64,000 nt of DNA from Paraburkholderia xenovorans LB400 (GTDB lineage Bacteria > Pseudomonadota > Gammaproteobacteria > Burkholderiales > Burkholderiaceae). The stretch is from assembly GCF_000013645.1 (NCBI RefSeq), contig NC_007952.1, positions 992,001-1,056,000 of the forward strand, written 5' to 3'. Below are positions 18,057 through 25,290 of the stretch, piece after piece. Positions within the stretch are counted from its first letter, which is position 1, and each line of letters begins with the position of its first letter. The notes below the pieces were generated by a model. The model was given only the letters and a program-made list of their open reading frames with translations. It did no database searches and was not told where the DNA came from. The position numbers were made by a program, and so were the translations under genes.

Positions 18057-18911
18057 ATGTCCGAGTCCGTCGAGACCCCACCCGTCTGGTTGATCACCGG
18101 ATGTTCCACCGGCTTCGGCCGTGAACTGGCTGCCGCCGTGCTCGCGCGCGGCTGGCGCACGGTTGTCACGGCGCGCGATCCGGCATCGATCGCGGATCTG
18201 GTCGAGGGCCGTGAAACGCACGCGCTTGCCGCGCGGCTCGACGTCACCAGCGCAAGCGATATCGAAACGGTCGTGGCCCGGACGCTGGACGCCTACGGCC
18301 AGATCGATTTCCTCGTGAACAATGCGGGCTACGGCTATCTCGCCGCAGTCGAAGAAGGTGAAGACGCCGAGATGCGCGCCATGTTCGAGGTCAATTTCTT
18401 CGGGGCGGTCAATATGGTCAAGGCGGTCTTGCCGTCCATGCGCGCGCGCCGCTCGGGCCATATCGTCAACGTCACGTCGGTCGGCGGGTTCGTCGGCAAT
18501 CCGAGTAGCGGGTACTATGCTGCTACCAAATTCGCGCTCGAAGGATTGAGCGAGTCGCTCGCGCGCGAAACGGCGGAGCTCGGCATCCGGGTGACGGCCG
18601 TCGAACCCGGTCCATTCAGAACCGACTGGGCGGGACGATCGCTGAAGCAGACGGGAACGCCGATCGACGACTACGCGTCGATTGCCGGCAAGCGACGCAC
18701 GCAGGTGGTCGAGCGCAGCGGCCGGCAACCGGGCAGCCCCGAGCGCGCCGCCGAAGCGATCATCGCCGCAGTCACCGACCGCGAACCGCCCGAGCACCTC
18801 GTGCTCGGCAGCGCCGGTCTCGCGATGGTGCGAAGCAAACTGGCGCGCGTGGCAGCGGACCTCGATGCGTGGGAGAGCACGACCGTATGGACTGACGACC
18901 CGCTTACATAA
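18057..18911 (+). CDS. Short-chain dehydrogenase/reductase
   Basis: The 284-residue protein is a classical SDR. It has the nucleotide-binding TGCSTGFG (residues 14-21), NNAG (88-91), catalytic Ser141 in NVTSVGG and the Tyr154-x3-Lys158 pair in YYAATK. The TGxSxGxG form and Arg40 after the second beta strand suggest NADP preference, but this is not certain. AAGGAGAG lies just before the start. The C-terminal half (ERAAEAIIAAV) resembles the oxidoreductase/SDR subgroup often annotated only generically. It sits in the unit that begins with dioxygenase copy 3. Confidence 0.92.
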   Translation: MSESVETPPVWLITGCSTGFGRELAAAVLARGWRTVVTARDPASIADLVEGRETHALAARLDVTSASDIETVVARTLDAYGQIDFLVNNAGYGYLAAVEEGEDAEMRAMFEVNFFGAVNMVKAVLPSMRARRSGHIVNVTSVGGFVGNPSSGYYAATKFALEGLSESLARETAELGIRVTAVEPGPFRTDWAGRSLKQTGTPIDDYASIAGKRRTQVVERSGRQPGSPERAAEAIIAAVTDREPPEHLVLGSAGLAMVRSKLARVAADLDAWESTTVWTDDPLT

Positions 18912-19013
18912 CGGCGGCCGCGCGCACGAGGTCGGCAGGAAGACTCGGCGAGGCGGCCGGGATAACAACGAACCGCCCGCGCCAGCGCATCTTCGGGATG
19001 CAAGGAGACAATC

Positions 19014-19979
19014 ATGTTGACCAGACGTGCGTTCATCGCCGGACTCGGCGTGCCATTGATGAGCTGGGCGCTCGACGCGCGCGCCGCCTATCCGGACAGT
19101 CCGCTGCGGCTGATCGTCGGCTTTCCGGGCGGCTCGGGCGAGGCGCAGGCGCGCATCGTCGCCAAGACACTCGGGCAGATTCTCGGCCAGCCGATCATCG
19201 TGCAAGGTCAAGGCGGGGCCGGCGGCAACATCGCCGCGGCGTATGTCGCAAAAGCCCGCGCGGACGGCTACACGATGCTGCTCGGCGTCAGCACGTTCTT
19301 CGAGATCAATCCGCTCATCTATCGCAATCCGGGCTTCACGGCGCGTGATCTGCGGCCGGTGTCGCTGCTGTCCGAGCAGGAGTTCGTGCTCGTGGTCCGG
19401 CCTCAATTGCCGATCCATTCCGTGCAGGAACTGGTGGCGTATGCACGCGCCAATCCCAACAAGCTGACCAACGCAACCGGCGGACTCGGCAGTCCGCTGG
19501 ATCTGTGCAGCCGTGAATTCATGTCGCGCACCGGCGCGAAGATACTGAGCGTGCCGTACAAGGGCGGTGGCGAAGACACGCTCGCGCTGCTGGGCGGATT
19601 CGCCGACATGATGTTCGGCAGCGTGACGGATGTGACGGGCAATATCGAGGCGGGCAAGATGCGCGCGCTCGGCGTGACGGGCACCCGGCGGCTGAAGAAT
19701 TTCCCCAGCATCCCGCCGATCGCCGAGGCCGGTGTGCCGGGCTACGACGTGACGATCTGGACCTGCCTGTCGCTGCCGGCAGGCACGCCGGACGAGGTTG
19801 TGACGCGGCTGCAGGCGGCATCGGAGAAAGCGATTGCCGATCCTGCATGCCGCGCCGGCCTCGAACAGATGGGGCTGTTCCCGTTGCATCTGAACGGCGC
19901 CGACGTTGCGCGCCGGATCGAAACCGAAGCGCCGATGTGGCGGGAGATTTTCCGCAAGGCGGGCGTCGAGCCGGTATAG
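19014..19979 (+). CDS. Bug/TctC-type substrate-binding protein, copy 3
   Basis: The 321-residue periplasmic receptor begins with MLTRRAFIAGLG, a good match to the twin-arginine (S/T)RRxF pattern, and should be cleaved near ARAA. The Bug body shows AYPDSPLRLIV, GGAGGNIAAAYVAK and SVPYKGGGEDT. A strong AAGGAGA ribosome binding site lies six bases upstream. It follows the SDR by 102 bases and precedes NHL copy 2 by 134. Similarity in wording is strongest to copies 2, 4 and 5, all with the PGFPGGS/T-type first loop, implying related ligands. Confidence 0.93.
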   Translation: MLTRRAFIAGLGVPLMSWALDARAAYPDSPLRLIVGFPGGSGEAQARIVAKTLGQILGQPIIVQGQGGAGGNIAAAYVAKARADGYTMLLGVSTFFEINPLIYRNPGFTARDLRPVSLLSEQEFVLVVRPQLPIHSVQELVAYARANPNKLTNATGGLGSPLDLCSREFMSRTGAKILSVPYKGGGEDTLALLGGFADMMFGSVTDVTGNIEAGKMRALGVTGTRRLKNFPSIPPIAEAGVPGYDVTIWTCLSLPAGTPDEVVTRLQAASEKAIADPACRAGLEQMGLFPLHLNGADVARRIETEAPMWREIFRKAGVEPV

Positions 19980-20059
19980 CGTCGGTATGGCGTGGGTGGC
20001 GTCGATGCCTCACCGTGGTTGTACCGGCTGTACGAAAATGTGACTTGCCGGCGCTTCAT

Positions 20060-20106
20060 GCCCCATGTGATCGTTGAGCTACACGACCGGCATTTCCACA
20101 TGGGGC
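20060..20106 (+). promoter_or_regulatory. Inverted repeat overlapping the ribosome binding region of NHL copy 2
   Basis: GCCCCATGTG at 20060-20069 and CACATGGGGC at 20097-20106 are perfect 10-base complements separated by 27 bases, and the right arm ends seven bases before the ATG at 20114. In the transcript the arm would bury the purine-rich GGGGCGAAG segment that acts as the ribosome binding site; in DNA it could be an operator. Confidence 0.5.
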
Positions 20107-20113
20107 GAAGCAC

Positions 20114-21082
20114 ATGAACAGACTTTACGGCAGTGGCGAATACACGTATCGGCTCGTCGACAATTGGGCAAAACTGCCTGACGGCTGGCGTTTCGGCGAC
20201 GTGGCCGCGGTGGGCGTCGACAGTGCCGACGATGTATACGTGTTCCACCGCGGAGCGCATCCGGTGATCGTGTTCGATCGCGACGGCAACTTTCGCCGCG
20301 CATGGGGCGACGAACTGTTCAAACGCCCGCACGGATTGCATATCGGGCCGGACGGCGACGTCTATCTGACCGACGACGGCGCTCACACCGTCAGGAAGTG
20401 CACACCGGACGGCAAGCTGCTGATGACACTGGGGACGCCCGGCAAAGCCGCGCCCTTCATGAGCGGCGAGCCGTTCAACCGCTGCACGCACACGGCGCTC
20501 TCGCCGCGCGGCGATATTTACGTTTCCGACGGCTACGGCAACGGGCGCATCCACAAGTACTCGCCCGACGGCAAGCTGTTGTTCTCATGGGGCGAGTCCG
20601 GTTCGGATCCAGGTCAATTCAACCTGCCGCACAACATTTCCTGCGACGAGGACGGCTGGGTCTACGTCGCCGACCGCGAGAATCATCGCATCCAGGTCTT
20701 CGACGGCGAAGGGCGCTTCGAAACGCAGTGGCACGAACTGCATCGGCCTTGCGGCATGTATATGCCGGCGGGCAAGTGCCCCGTCTGCTACGTCGGAGAG
20801 ACCGGCCCGTACTGGGGTTTCAACCGCGGTGCGCCAAACCTCGGACCGCGCGTGTCGATCCTGTCGAACAAGGGCGAGCTGCTCGCGCGGATCACGAGCA
20901 ATCCCGCGGCGGGCATCGGTTCCGGTCAGTTTCTGTCGCCGCACGGACTCGCGGTCGACTCGCGAGGCGATGTGTATGTCGGTGAGGTCGGCTATACGGC
21001 GTGGCCGTCGCTATTTCCGGAAGTGCCCGTGCCGGACGAAGGGCTGCGCTGTCTGCAGAAGTTTGCCCGCGTCAACGCTTGA
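20114..21082 (+). CDS. NHL-repeat protein, peptidyl-alpha-hydroxyglycine alpha-amidating lyase-like, copy 2
   Basis: The 322-residue protein is a close paralogue of copies 1 and 3. The presumed zinc ligands are His in RCTHTALSPRGD, His in LPHNISCDEDG and His in LSPHGLAVDSRGD. The Cys-rich PCGMYMPAGKCPVCYVGE stretch is retained. No signal peptide is visible. It closes the plus-strand unit that starts with dioxygenase copy 3, reinforcing the repeated pairing of this lyase-like family with the dioxygenase. A 10-base inverted repeat covers its ribosome binding region. Confidence 0.87.
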   Translation: MNRLYGSGEYTYRLVDNWAKLPDGWRFGDVAAVGVDSADDVYVFHRGAHPVIVFDRDGNFRRAWGDELFKRPHGLHIGPDGDVYLTDDGAHTVRKCTPDGKLLMTLGTPGKAAPFMSGEPFNRCTHTALSPRGDIYVSDGYGNGRIHKYSPDGKLLFSWGESGSDPGQFNLPHNISCDEDGWVYVADRENHRIQVFDGEGRFETQWHELHRPCGMYMPAGKCPVCYVGETGPYWGFNRGAPNLGPRVSILSNKGELLARITSNPAAGIGSGQFLSPHGLAVDSRGDVYVGEVGYTAWPSLFPEVPVPDEGLRCLQKFARVNA

Positions 21083-21088
21083 ATGAAT

Positions 21089-21112
21089 GAGCGCCGGCCG
21101 CAGCCGGCGCTC
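21089..21112. terminator. Strong bidirectional terminator hairpin
   Basis: GAGCGCCGGC (21089-21098) and GCCGGCGCTC (21103-21112) pair perfectly around the tetraloop CGCA, between the convergent NHL copy 2 and Bug copy 4 genes. An A-rich run follows at 21120-21126 on the plus strand, which is a U tract preceding the stem on the minus strand and so does not act as a classical tail there. Confidence 0.65.
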
Positions 21113-21169
21113 CCGCACCAAAAAAGATACGGATACCCAATCAACCGGGCGCGGAGTTCCGGCCCGCGC

Positions 21170-22141
21170 TCACATCTGCTTGAACCCGGACTTGTCGAAA
21201 ATGGACCGCCATTGCGCGGTCTCCGAAGCGATACGCTGCACGACCGCTTCGCTCGAACTGCTCACGGGTATCAGATTCAATTGCGCGAACCCGTTGCGCA
21301 CCTCGGGATCCGCAATCGTCTTGATGACGGCGGCGTTGAGCTGCTGGATGATCGGCGCGGGTGTGGTGCTGGGAACGGACAGGCAGCTCCACACCGAGAA
21401 GTCGAAACCCGGCAGGCCCGCCTCGGCAATGGTGGGAATATCGGGCAGGCTCGCGAGGCGGCGAGAGCCGGTGATGCCGAGCGCGCGAAGCTTGCCCGCG
21501 TGGATGTTGCCGACCACGTTCGGAATGCCGCCGAACTCCAGGTCGGTGAATCCGCTCATCACGGCCATTGTGTCTTCACCGCCGCCCTTGTACGGCACGG
21601 GTGTCGTCGTCACGCCCGCGTGCGCCATGAACTGCCGGTTCGCCAGATCGAGCGGACTGCCTGGCCCCGCGGTCGCGACCGTGATCTTGCCAGGGTTCTG
21701 CTTCGCATAGCGAATCAGATCGGGCACGTTGGTGACCGGCAGCGTGGGCCGCGACACCAGCAGAAACGGCTGTTCGGACAACAGGCTCACCGGCGTCAGA
21801 TCGCTCAGCTTGTAGCCGATGTCCTTGTAGATCAGCGGATTGGTCTCGAAGAAGGTGCTGACGCCGAGCAGCATCGTATAGCCGTCGCCGCGCGCCTTCG
21901 CGACGTAGGCGGCGCCGATGTTGCCGCCGGCGCCGGGATGAGCTTCGACGATCACGGGCTGGCCGATGTACTTGCCCAGCGATTTGGCGAGAAGCCGGGC
22001 CTGGGCTTCCTGGGTGCCGCCCGGAAATGGAATCACAAAGCGGATCGGACTTTCGGGGTAGGCCGCCATTGCGTATCGGGCGGGCCAGGCTGCCAGTGCC
22101 GTGGCGCCCAATGAGGCGACGAATTGGCGTCGGGAAACCAT
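21170..22141 (-). CDS. Bug/TctC-type substrate-binding protein, copy 4
   Basis: The 323-residue periplasmic binding protein starts with MVSRRQFVASLG, the clearest twin-arginine signal of the five copies, cleaved probably after YAMA. The body has AYPESPIRFVIPF, VIVEAHPGAGGNIGAAYVAK-type sequence and PYKGGGEDTM. GGAGGAC precedes the start. It is divergent from NHL copy 3, so receptor and lyase-like enzyme share a 378-base control region, as Bug copy 1 and SMP-30 copy 1 do. Confidence 0.93.
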   Translation of the reverse strand: MVSRRQFVASLGATALAAWPARYAMAAYPESPIRFVIPFPGGTQEAQARLLAKSLGKYIGQPVIVEAHPGAGGNIGAAYVAKARGDGYTMLLGVSTFFETNPLIYKDIGYKLSDLTPVSLLSEQPFLLVSRPTLPVTNVPDLIRYAKQNPGKITVATAGPGSPLDLANRQFMAHAGVTTTPVPYKGGGEDTMAVMSGFTDLEFGGIPNVVGNIHAGKLRALGITGSRRLASLPDIPTIAEAGLPGFDFSVWSCLSVPSTTPAPIIQQLNAAVIKTIADPEVRNGFAQLNLIPVSSSSEAVVQRIASETAQWRSIFDKSGFKQM

Positions 22142-22519
22142 CGCTGAAGTCCTCCGTGTTGTTCTGCGGGCGGCGCCCTATTGCATTGCTGAACCGCTGC
22201 GAGGGCGCGGCGTCTCCATCCGCCCGGCTCCGGCGAGATACCGGATACACGTCATGCTAACGGGCAATGAAAGCCTTTCACAAGCCAGATAAAGTCACAG
22301 CGAGCATCACAAAACGGAAGCCTCGCCACGGTTCGGCGCGCGCGCCGGCAGCCGCTCCGAGCAGCCTGAAGGTCATATGCGGCGTGCAAAAAATAACCTT
22401 GCGACCGGGTCTTTCGCCGTGGGACTGTAACGGAACCGGACATGTTGCGTGCACAGCGGCAATTCACGTGTACACATGCCGCGCGCGTGTCCCTGTTCCG
22501 ACTTTCGAGGATCGACTTC
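22142..22519. promoter_or_regulatory. Divergent control region between Bug copy 4 and NHL copy 3
   Basis: No gene is visible. The region carries AGTCACAGCGA at 22293-22303 (the same 11 bases occur at 26644-26654 in the porin/dehydrogenase control region) and the palindromic GTGTACAC at 22468-22475 within TGTACACATG, a 10-mer shared with 2531-2540. These are candidate operators for regulators common to several units. Confidence 0.45.
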
Positions 22520-23500
22520 ATGGCAACCATTGTGGGCAGCGGTGAGTTTACCTATCAGACCGTGGACGGCTGGGCGCAGTTGCCCGACGGCTGGAAGATG
22601 GGCGAGGTTGCCGCGGTCGGCGTGGACCGGCACGACAACGTCTACGTGTTCAATCGCGGCGAACATCCAATGATCGTGTTCGATCGCGAAGGCCGGTTTC
22701 TGCGCTCCTGGGGCGAGGGTTTCTATGCACGTCCGCATGGCGTGCACATGGGACCCGACGACACCATCTATCTGACCGACGACGGCGCCAGCGCGGTCTA
22801 CAAATGCGATCTCTACGGCAAGACCTTGATGACGGTGGGCGTGCCTCGCGAGCCGACGCCGTTCATGAGCGGCCTGCCGTTCAATCACTGCACGCATACC
22901 GCGCTCTCTCCGGCGGGCGACCTGTTCGTGTCGGACGGCTACGGCAATGCGCGCATTCACAAGTACACCCCCGACGGCAAGCTGATCAAATCATGGGGCG
23001 AGCCGGGTTGCGAGCCCGGCCAGTTCAACCTGCCGCACAACATTTCCTGCGACGAGGACGGTTGGCTCTATGTCGCCGACCGCGAGAATCACCGCATCCA
23101 GATTTTCGACAGCGACGGGCGCTTCGAGACGCAGTGGCACAACCTGCATCGTCCGAATGGCATGTATATGCCGCGCGGCAAGTGTCCACTGTGTTACGTC
23201 GGCGAGACGGGGCCCATGTACGGCTTCAATCGTGGCGCGCCGAACCTCGGTCCGCGGCTGTCGATTCTGTCGAACAAGGGTGAAGTGCTGGTGCGGATTC
23301 AAAGCACGCCGTCCGCCGGCACGGCGCCGGGGCAATTTCTTTCGGTTCATGGCGTCGCGGTCGACTCGCACGGCGATATCTATGTGGGAGAAACGTCGTA
23401 TACGTCGTGGCCGCTGTTGTTCCCCGACAAGCCCATGCCGGCCACGCTGCGCAGTTTGCAGAAGTTTCAGAAGATCGCGCCGCAGACCGTAGCGCAATGA
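22520..23500 (+). CDS. NHL-repeat protein, peptidyl-alpha-hydroxyglycine alpha-amidating lyase-like, copy 3
   Basis: The 326-residue protein shares the layout of copies 1 and 2: His in HCTHTALSPAGDLFVSDGYGNARIHKY, His in LPHNISCDEDGWLYVADRENHRIQIFD, and a third His in LSVHGVAVDSHGDIYVGE, with the Cys-rich PRGKCPLCYVGE. The first ligand loop has His instead of Arg before Cys (NHCTH), and HRPNGMYMP replaces HRPCGMYMP, so one Cys is lost and substrate recognition may differ. The ATG at 22520 matches the N termini of the paralogues (MATIVGSGEFTY); the frame extends upstream to 22442 without support. It leads a unit with NIPSNAP copy 1 and hydratase copy 2. Confidence 0.87.
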   Translation: MATIVGSGEFTYQTVDGWAQLPDGWKMGEVAAVGVDRHDNVYVFNRGEHPMIVFDREGRFLRSWGEGFYARPHGVHMGPDDTIYLTDDGASAVYKCDLYGKTLMTVGVPREPTPFMSGLPFNHCTHTALSPAGDLFVSDGYGNARIHKYTPDGKLIKSWGEPGCEPGQFNLPHNISCDEDGWLYVADRENHRIQIFDSDGRFETQWHNLHRPNGMYMPRGKCPLCYVGETGPMYGFNRGAPNLGPRLSILSNKGEVLVRIQSTPSAGTAPGQFLSVHGVAVDSHGDIYVGETSYTSWPLLFPDKPMPATLRSLQKFQKIAPQTVAQ

Positions 23501-23536
23501 CCCTTGCCGGTTCGAGATGAAATACAGGAGGCAGCG

Positions 23537-23893
23537 ATGATCGTCGAGGAACGAATCTATGATTTGCGGCCGAACGGCGCGCGTGAGTTCGCGCAGCACT
23601 TCGAGCGCGAAGGCATTGCGATCCAGCGGCCGGTGCTGGGCAGGCTGATCGGCTATTTCTATACCGACATCGGTCCGCTGAATCAGGTGGTGCACCTGTG
23701 GGGCTACGAAGATCTGGAGGATCGCGCGCGCCGCCGCGCGATTCTGCTGGCCATGCCCGAATGGCAGGAGTATGTGCGCAAGAACATCCAGCCGTTGCTC
23801 GTGCGCATGCAGAACAAGATTCTGCTGCCCATGTCGTTCTCGCCGCCACTGCCGCCGCTGTGGCAACCCGAAGACGAGCATGCGCGACGTTGA
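23537..23893 (+). CDS. NIPSNAP family protein, copy 1
   Basis: The 118-residue protein is a single NIPSNAP domain, a dimeric alpha/beta ferredoxin-like fold of uncertain activity. Diagnostic words are MIVEERIYDLRPN at the start, GYFYTDIGPLNQVVHLWGYEDLEDRARRR and the C-terminal NKILLPMSFSP. AGGAGG lies five bases before the ATG at 23537, fixing the start. It follows NHL copy 3 by 36 bases and its last codons overlap the start of hydratase copy 2 by 14 bases, so the three are cotranscribed. A second copy lies at 24879 on the opposite strand. Confidence 0.9.
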   Translation: MIVEERIYDLRPNGAREFAQHFEREGIAIQRPVLGRLIGYFYTDIGPLNQVVHLWGYEDLEDRARRRAILLAMPEWQEYVRKNIQPLLVRMQNKILLPMSFSPPLPPLWQPEDEHARR

Positions 23894-24866
23894 GGGCGCG
23901 CGCGATATCGCGCAGGCCGGCGCCAGCGGCGCCGCCGCTGATGCTGACGCTGGAGCCGGCGCTGATGCTGGAGCCGGCGCCGGCGCTCACACCGGAGCTG
24001 ACACCGGAGCTGACACCGGAGCTGACACCGGAGCTGACACCGGAGCTGACACCGGACCCGACACCGGACCCGACGCCGGCGTGCAAGGCGCCGCTGAACC
24101 GGTCCCGCTGAATGTTTCCCGGCTTGCCGAGGCGCTCGCGAGTGCACGTCTATGCGGCCGGCCGTTGCAGGCGTTGCCATGCGCCGACGTGCCGCTCTCG
24201 TTCGAAGATGCGATGGCGGTGCAGCGCGAGGTCGGCCGCCGGCTGGGCGCCGCGGTGGCGGGCTGGAAAGCGGGCCTGATACCGGGTGTGCGCTTCACGT
24301 GCGCGGCCGTCTTTGCTGCGGACGTGCTAGAGAGCCCAGCCGTGTACCGGTTGCCTTGTGTGCCGTCGGAGGGCGAGGCCACGGCTTTCGTCGAAGGCGA
24401 AGTCGCGTTTTCTCTCGCACATGACCTGCCGCCGCGAGTACAACCGTATTCGGACGACGAGGTCGCGCAAGCCGTGGACCGCTGTCACGCAGCGATAGAA
24501 ATCGGCAATCCCCGCATGGTTCATTTCGACGCCGCGTCCTTGGTGCATAAACTGGCCGACAGCATGGGCAACGGCGCGATCGTCTGGGGTGCGGGCACGA
24601 GTGGATGGCGCGCAATCGACTGGTCGGCCTTGCGCGTGCGCATGATGCTCGACGGCAAAACGGTCGTCGATCACGTGGACGGCGGCAAGGGCGCCGATCC
24701 GCTTGCCACGCTTGTCGCGCTGGCCAATGCGCGGAACCGTGAACCGTTGCGCGCGGGCCAGGTCGTGATCACCGGAAACCGCACGGGTTTCAACGTCGCG
24801 AGAACGGGAACCCGCATTCATGTCGTGATAGGCGGGCTCGGCGAGGTGAGTGTGCAACTCGTGTAG
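23880..24866 (+). CDS. 2-keto-4-pentenoate hydratase / FAH-like enzyme, copy 2, with repeat-bearing N-terminal extension
   Basis: The C-terminal 250 residues are a complete hydratase/FAH-type enzyme: AGWKAGLIPGVRF, FVEGEVAFSLAHDLP (metal site), CHAAIEIGNPRM, HKLADSMGNGAIVWG and GQVVITGNRTG match copy 1 at 8852. The first 70 or so residues are a low-complexity tail, Ala/Gly/Asp-rich, containing HTG(ADTG)n and PDTG units encoded by a 12-base tandem repeat. The ATG at 23880 overlaps the end of the NIPSNAP gene by 14 bases; internal GTG starts after the repeat are possible and would remove the tail. Whether the tail is translated is uncertain. Confidence 0.8.
   Translation: MRDVEGARDIAQAGASGAAADADAGAGADAGAGAGAHTGADTGADTGADTGADTGADTGPDTGPDAGVQGAAEPVPLNVSRLAEALASARLCGRPLQALPCADVPLSFEDAMAVQREVGRRLGAAVAGWKAGLIPGVRFTCAAVFAADVLESPAVYRLPCVPSEGEATAFVEGEVAFSLAHDLPPRVQPYSDDEVAQAVDRCHAAIEIGNPRMVHFDAASLVHKLADSMGNGAIVWGAGTSGWRAIDWSALRVRMMLDGKTVVDHVDGGKGADPLATLVALANARNREPLRAGQVVITGNRTGFNVARTGTRIHVVIGGLGEVSVQLV
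23989..24072. repeat. 12-base minisatellite inside hydratase copy 2
   Basis: Seven contiguous 12-base units: five identical ACACCGGAGCTG (23989-24048) followed by two ACACCGGACCCG (24049-24072) and a decayed eighth. Because 12 is divisible by three, gain or loss of units keeps the frame and adds or removes Ala-Asp-Thr-Gly. Related 6-base-spaced GCTGG(A/C)GCCGGC sequence precedes it at about 23940-23985. Confidence 0.9.
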
Positions 24867-24878
24867 GGTTGCGCGCCG

Positions 24879-25199
24879 TCACGCGTCCGGCAACGGTGAA
24901 AACGACATGGGCAGCAGAATCCGGTTGCGTTGACGGATGGAGAGTACGCGCACCTTCTTCGAGTATTCCATCCAGGCGGGATCGGCGGCGAGCCGCGCGC
25001 GGCGTGCGGCGCGGTCCGCGTAGCTTTCGTATGCCCAGATATGGACGATCTGGTTCAGCGGACCGAGGTCGGTATGAAAATAGCCGATCAGTCGGCCGAG
25101 GATCGGGCGTTGGATCGCGATGCCCTCGTTCTGAATGAGCTCGATGTACTCGCCCAGCCGGCCGGACTGCAGATCGTAAGTCCGTTCTTCAATGATCAT
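24879..25199 (-). CDS. NIPSNAP family protein, copy 2
   Basis: The 106-residue protein matches copy 1: MIIEERTYDLQSG, EGIAIQRPILGRLIGYFHTDLGPLNQ and the C-terminal RILLPMSFSP. An AGGAG ribosome binding site precedes the start at 25199; the open frame runs far upstream to 25496 but that part is antisense to the porin and not family-like. It is convergent with hydratase copy 2 (12-base gap) and downstream of the porin on the same strand, so porin and NIPSNAP may be cotranscribed. Function unknown; such genes often accompany catabolic enzymes. Confidence 0.88.
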   Translation of the reverse strand: MIIEERTYDLQSGRLGEYIELIQNEGIAIQRPILGRLIGYFHTDLGPLNQIVHIWAYESYADRAARRARLAADPAWMEYSKKVRVLSIRQRNRILLPMSFSPLPDA

Positions 25200-25290
25200 A
25201 TGCGCTCCTGCGGCATGCGTGAAACGCGCGTCGGGCAGAGGGCCGCGATGGCTTCTGTCCGGCGGGCAGGGTGGGGAAAAAAAGCCGCGC

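Noticed and set aside
18036..19889. A 617-codon open frame on the minus strand
   Set aside because: Antisense to the SDR and Bug copy 3 genes, which have clear motifs; no start signal or family likeness.
23989..24072. CRISPR-like array
   Set aside because: Units are contiguous 12-base repeats without spacers inside a coding region; it is a minisatellite.
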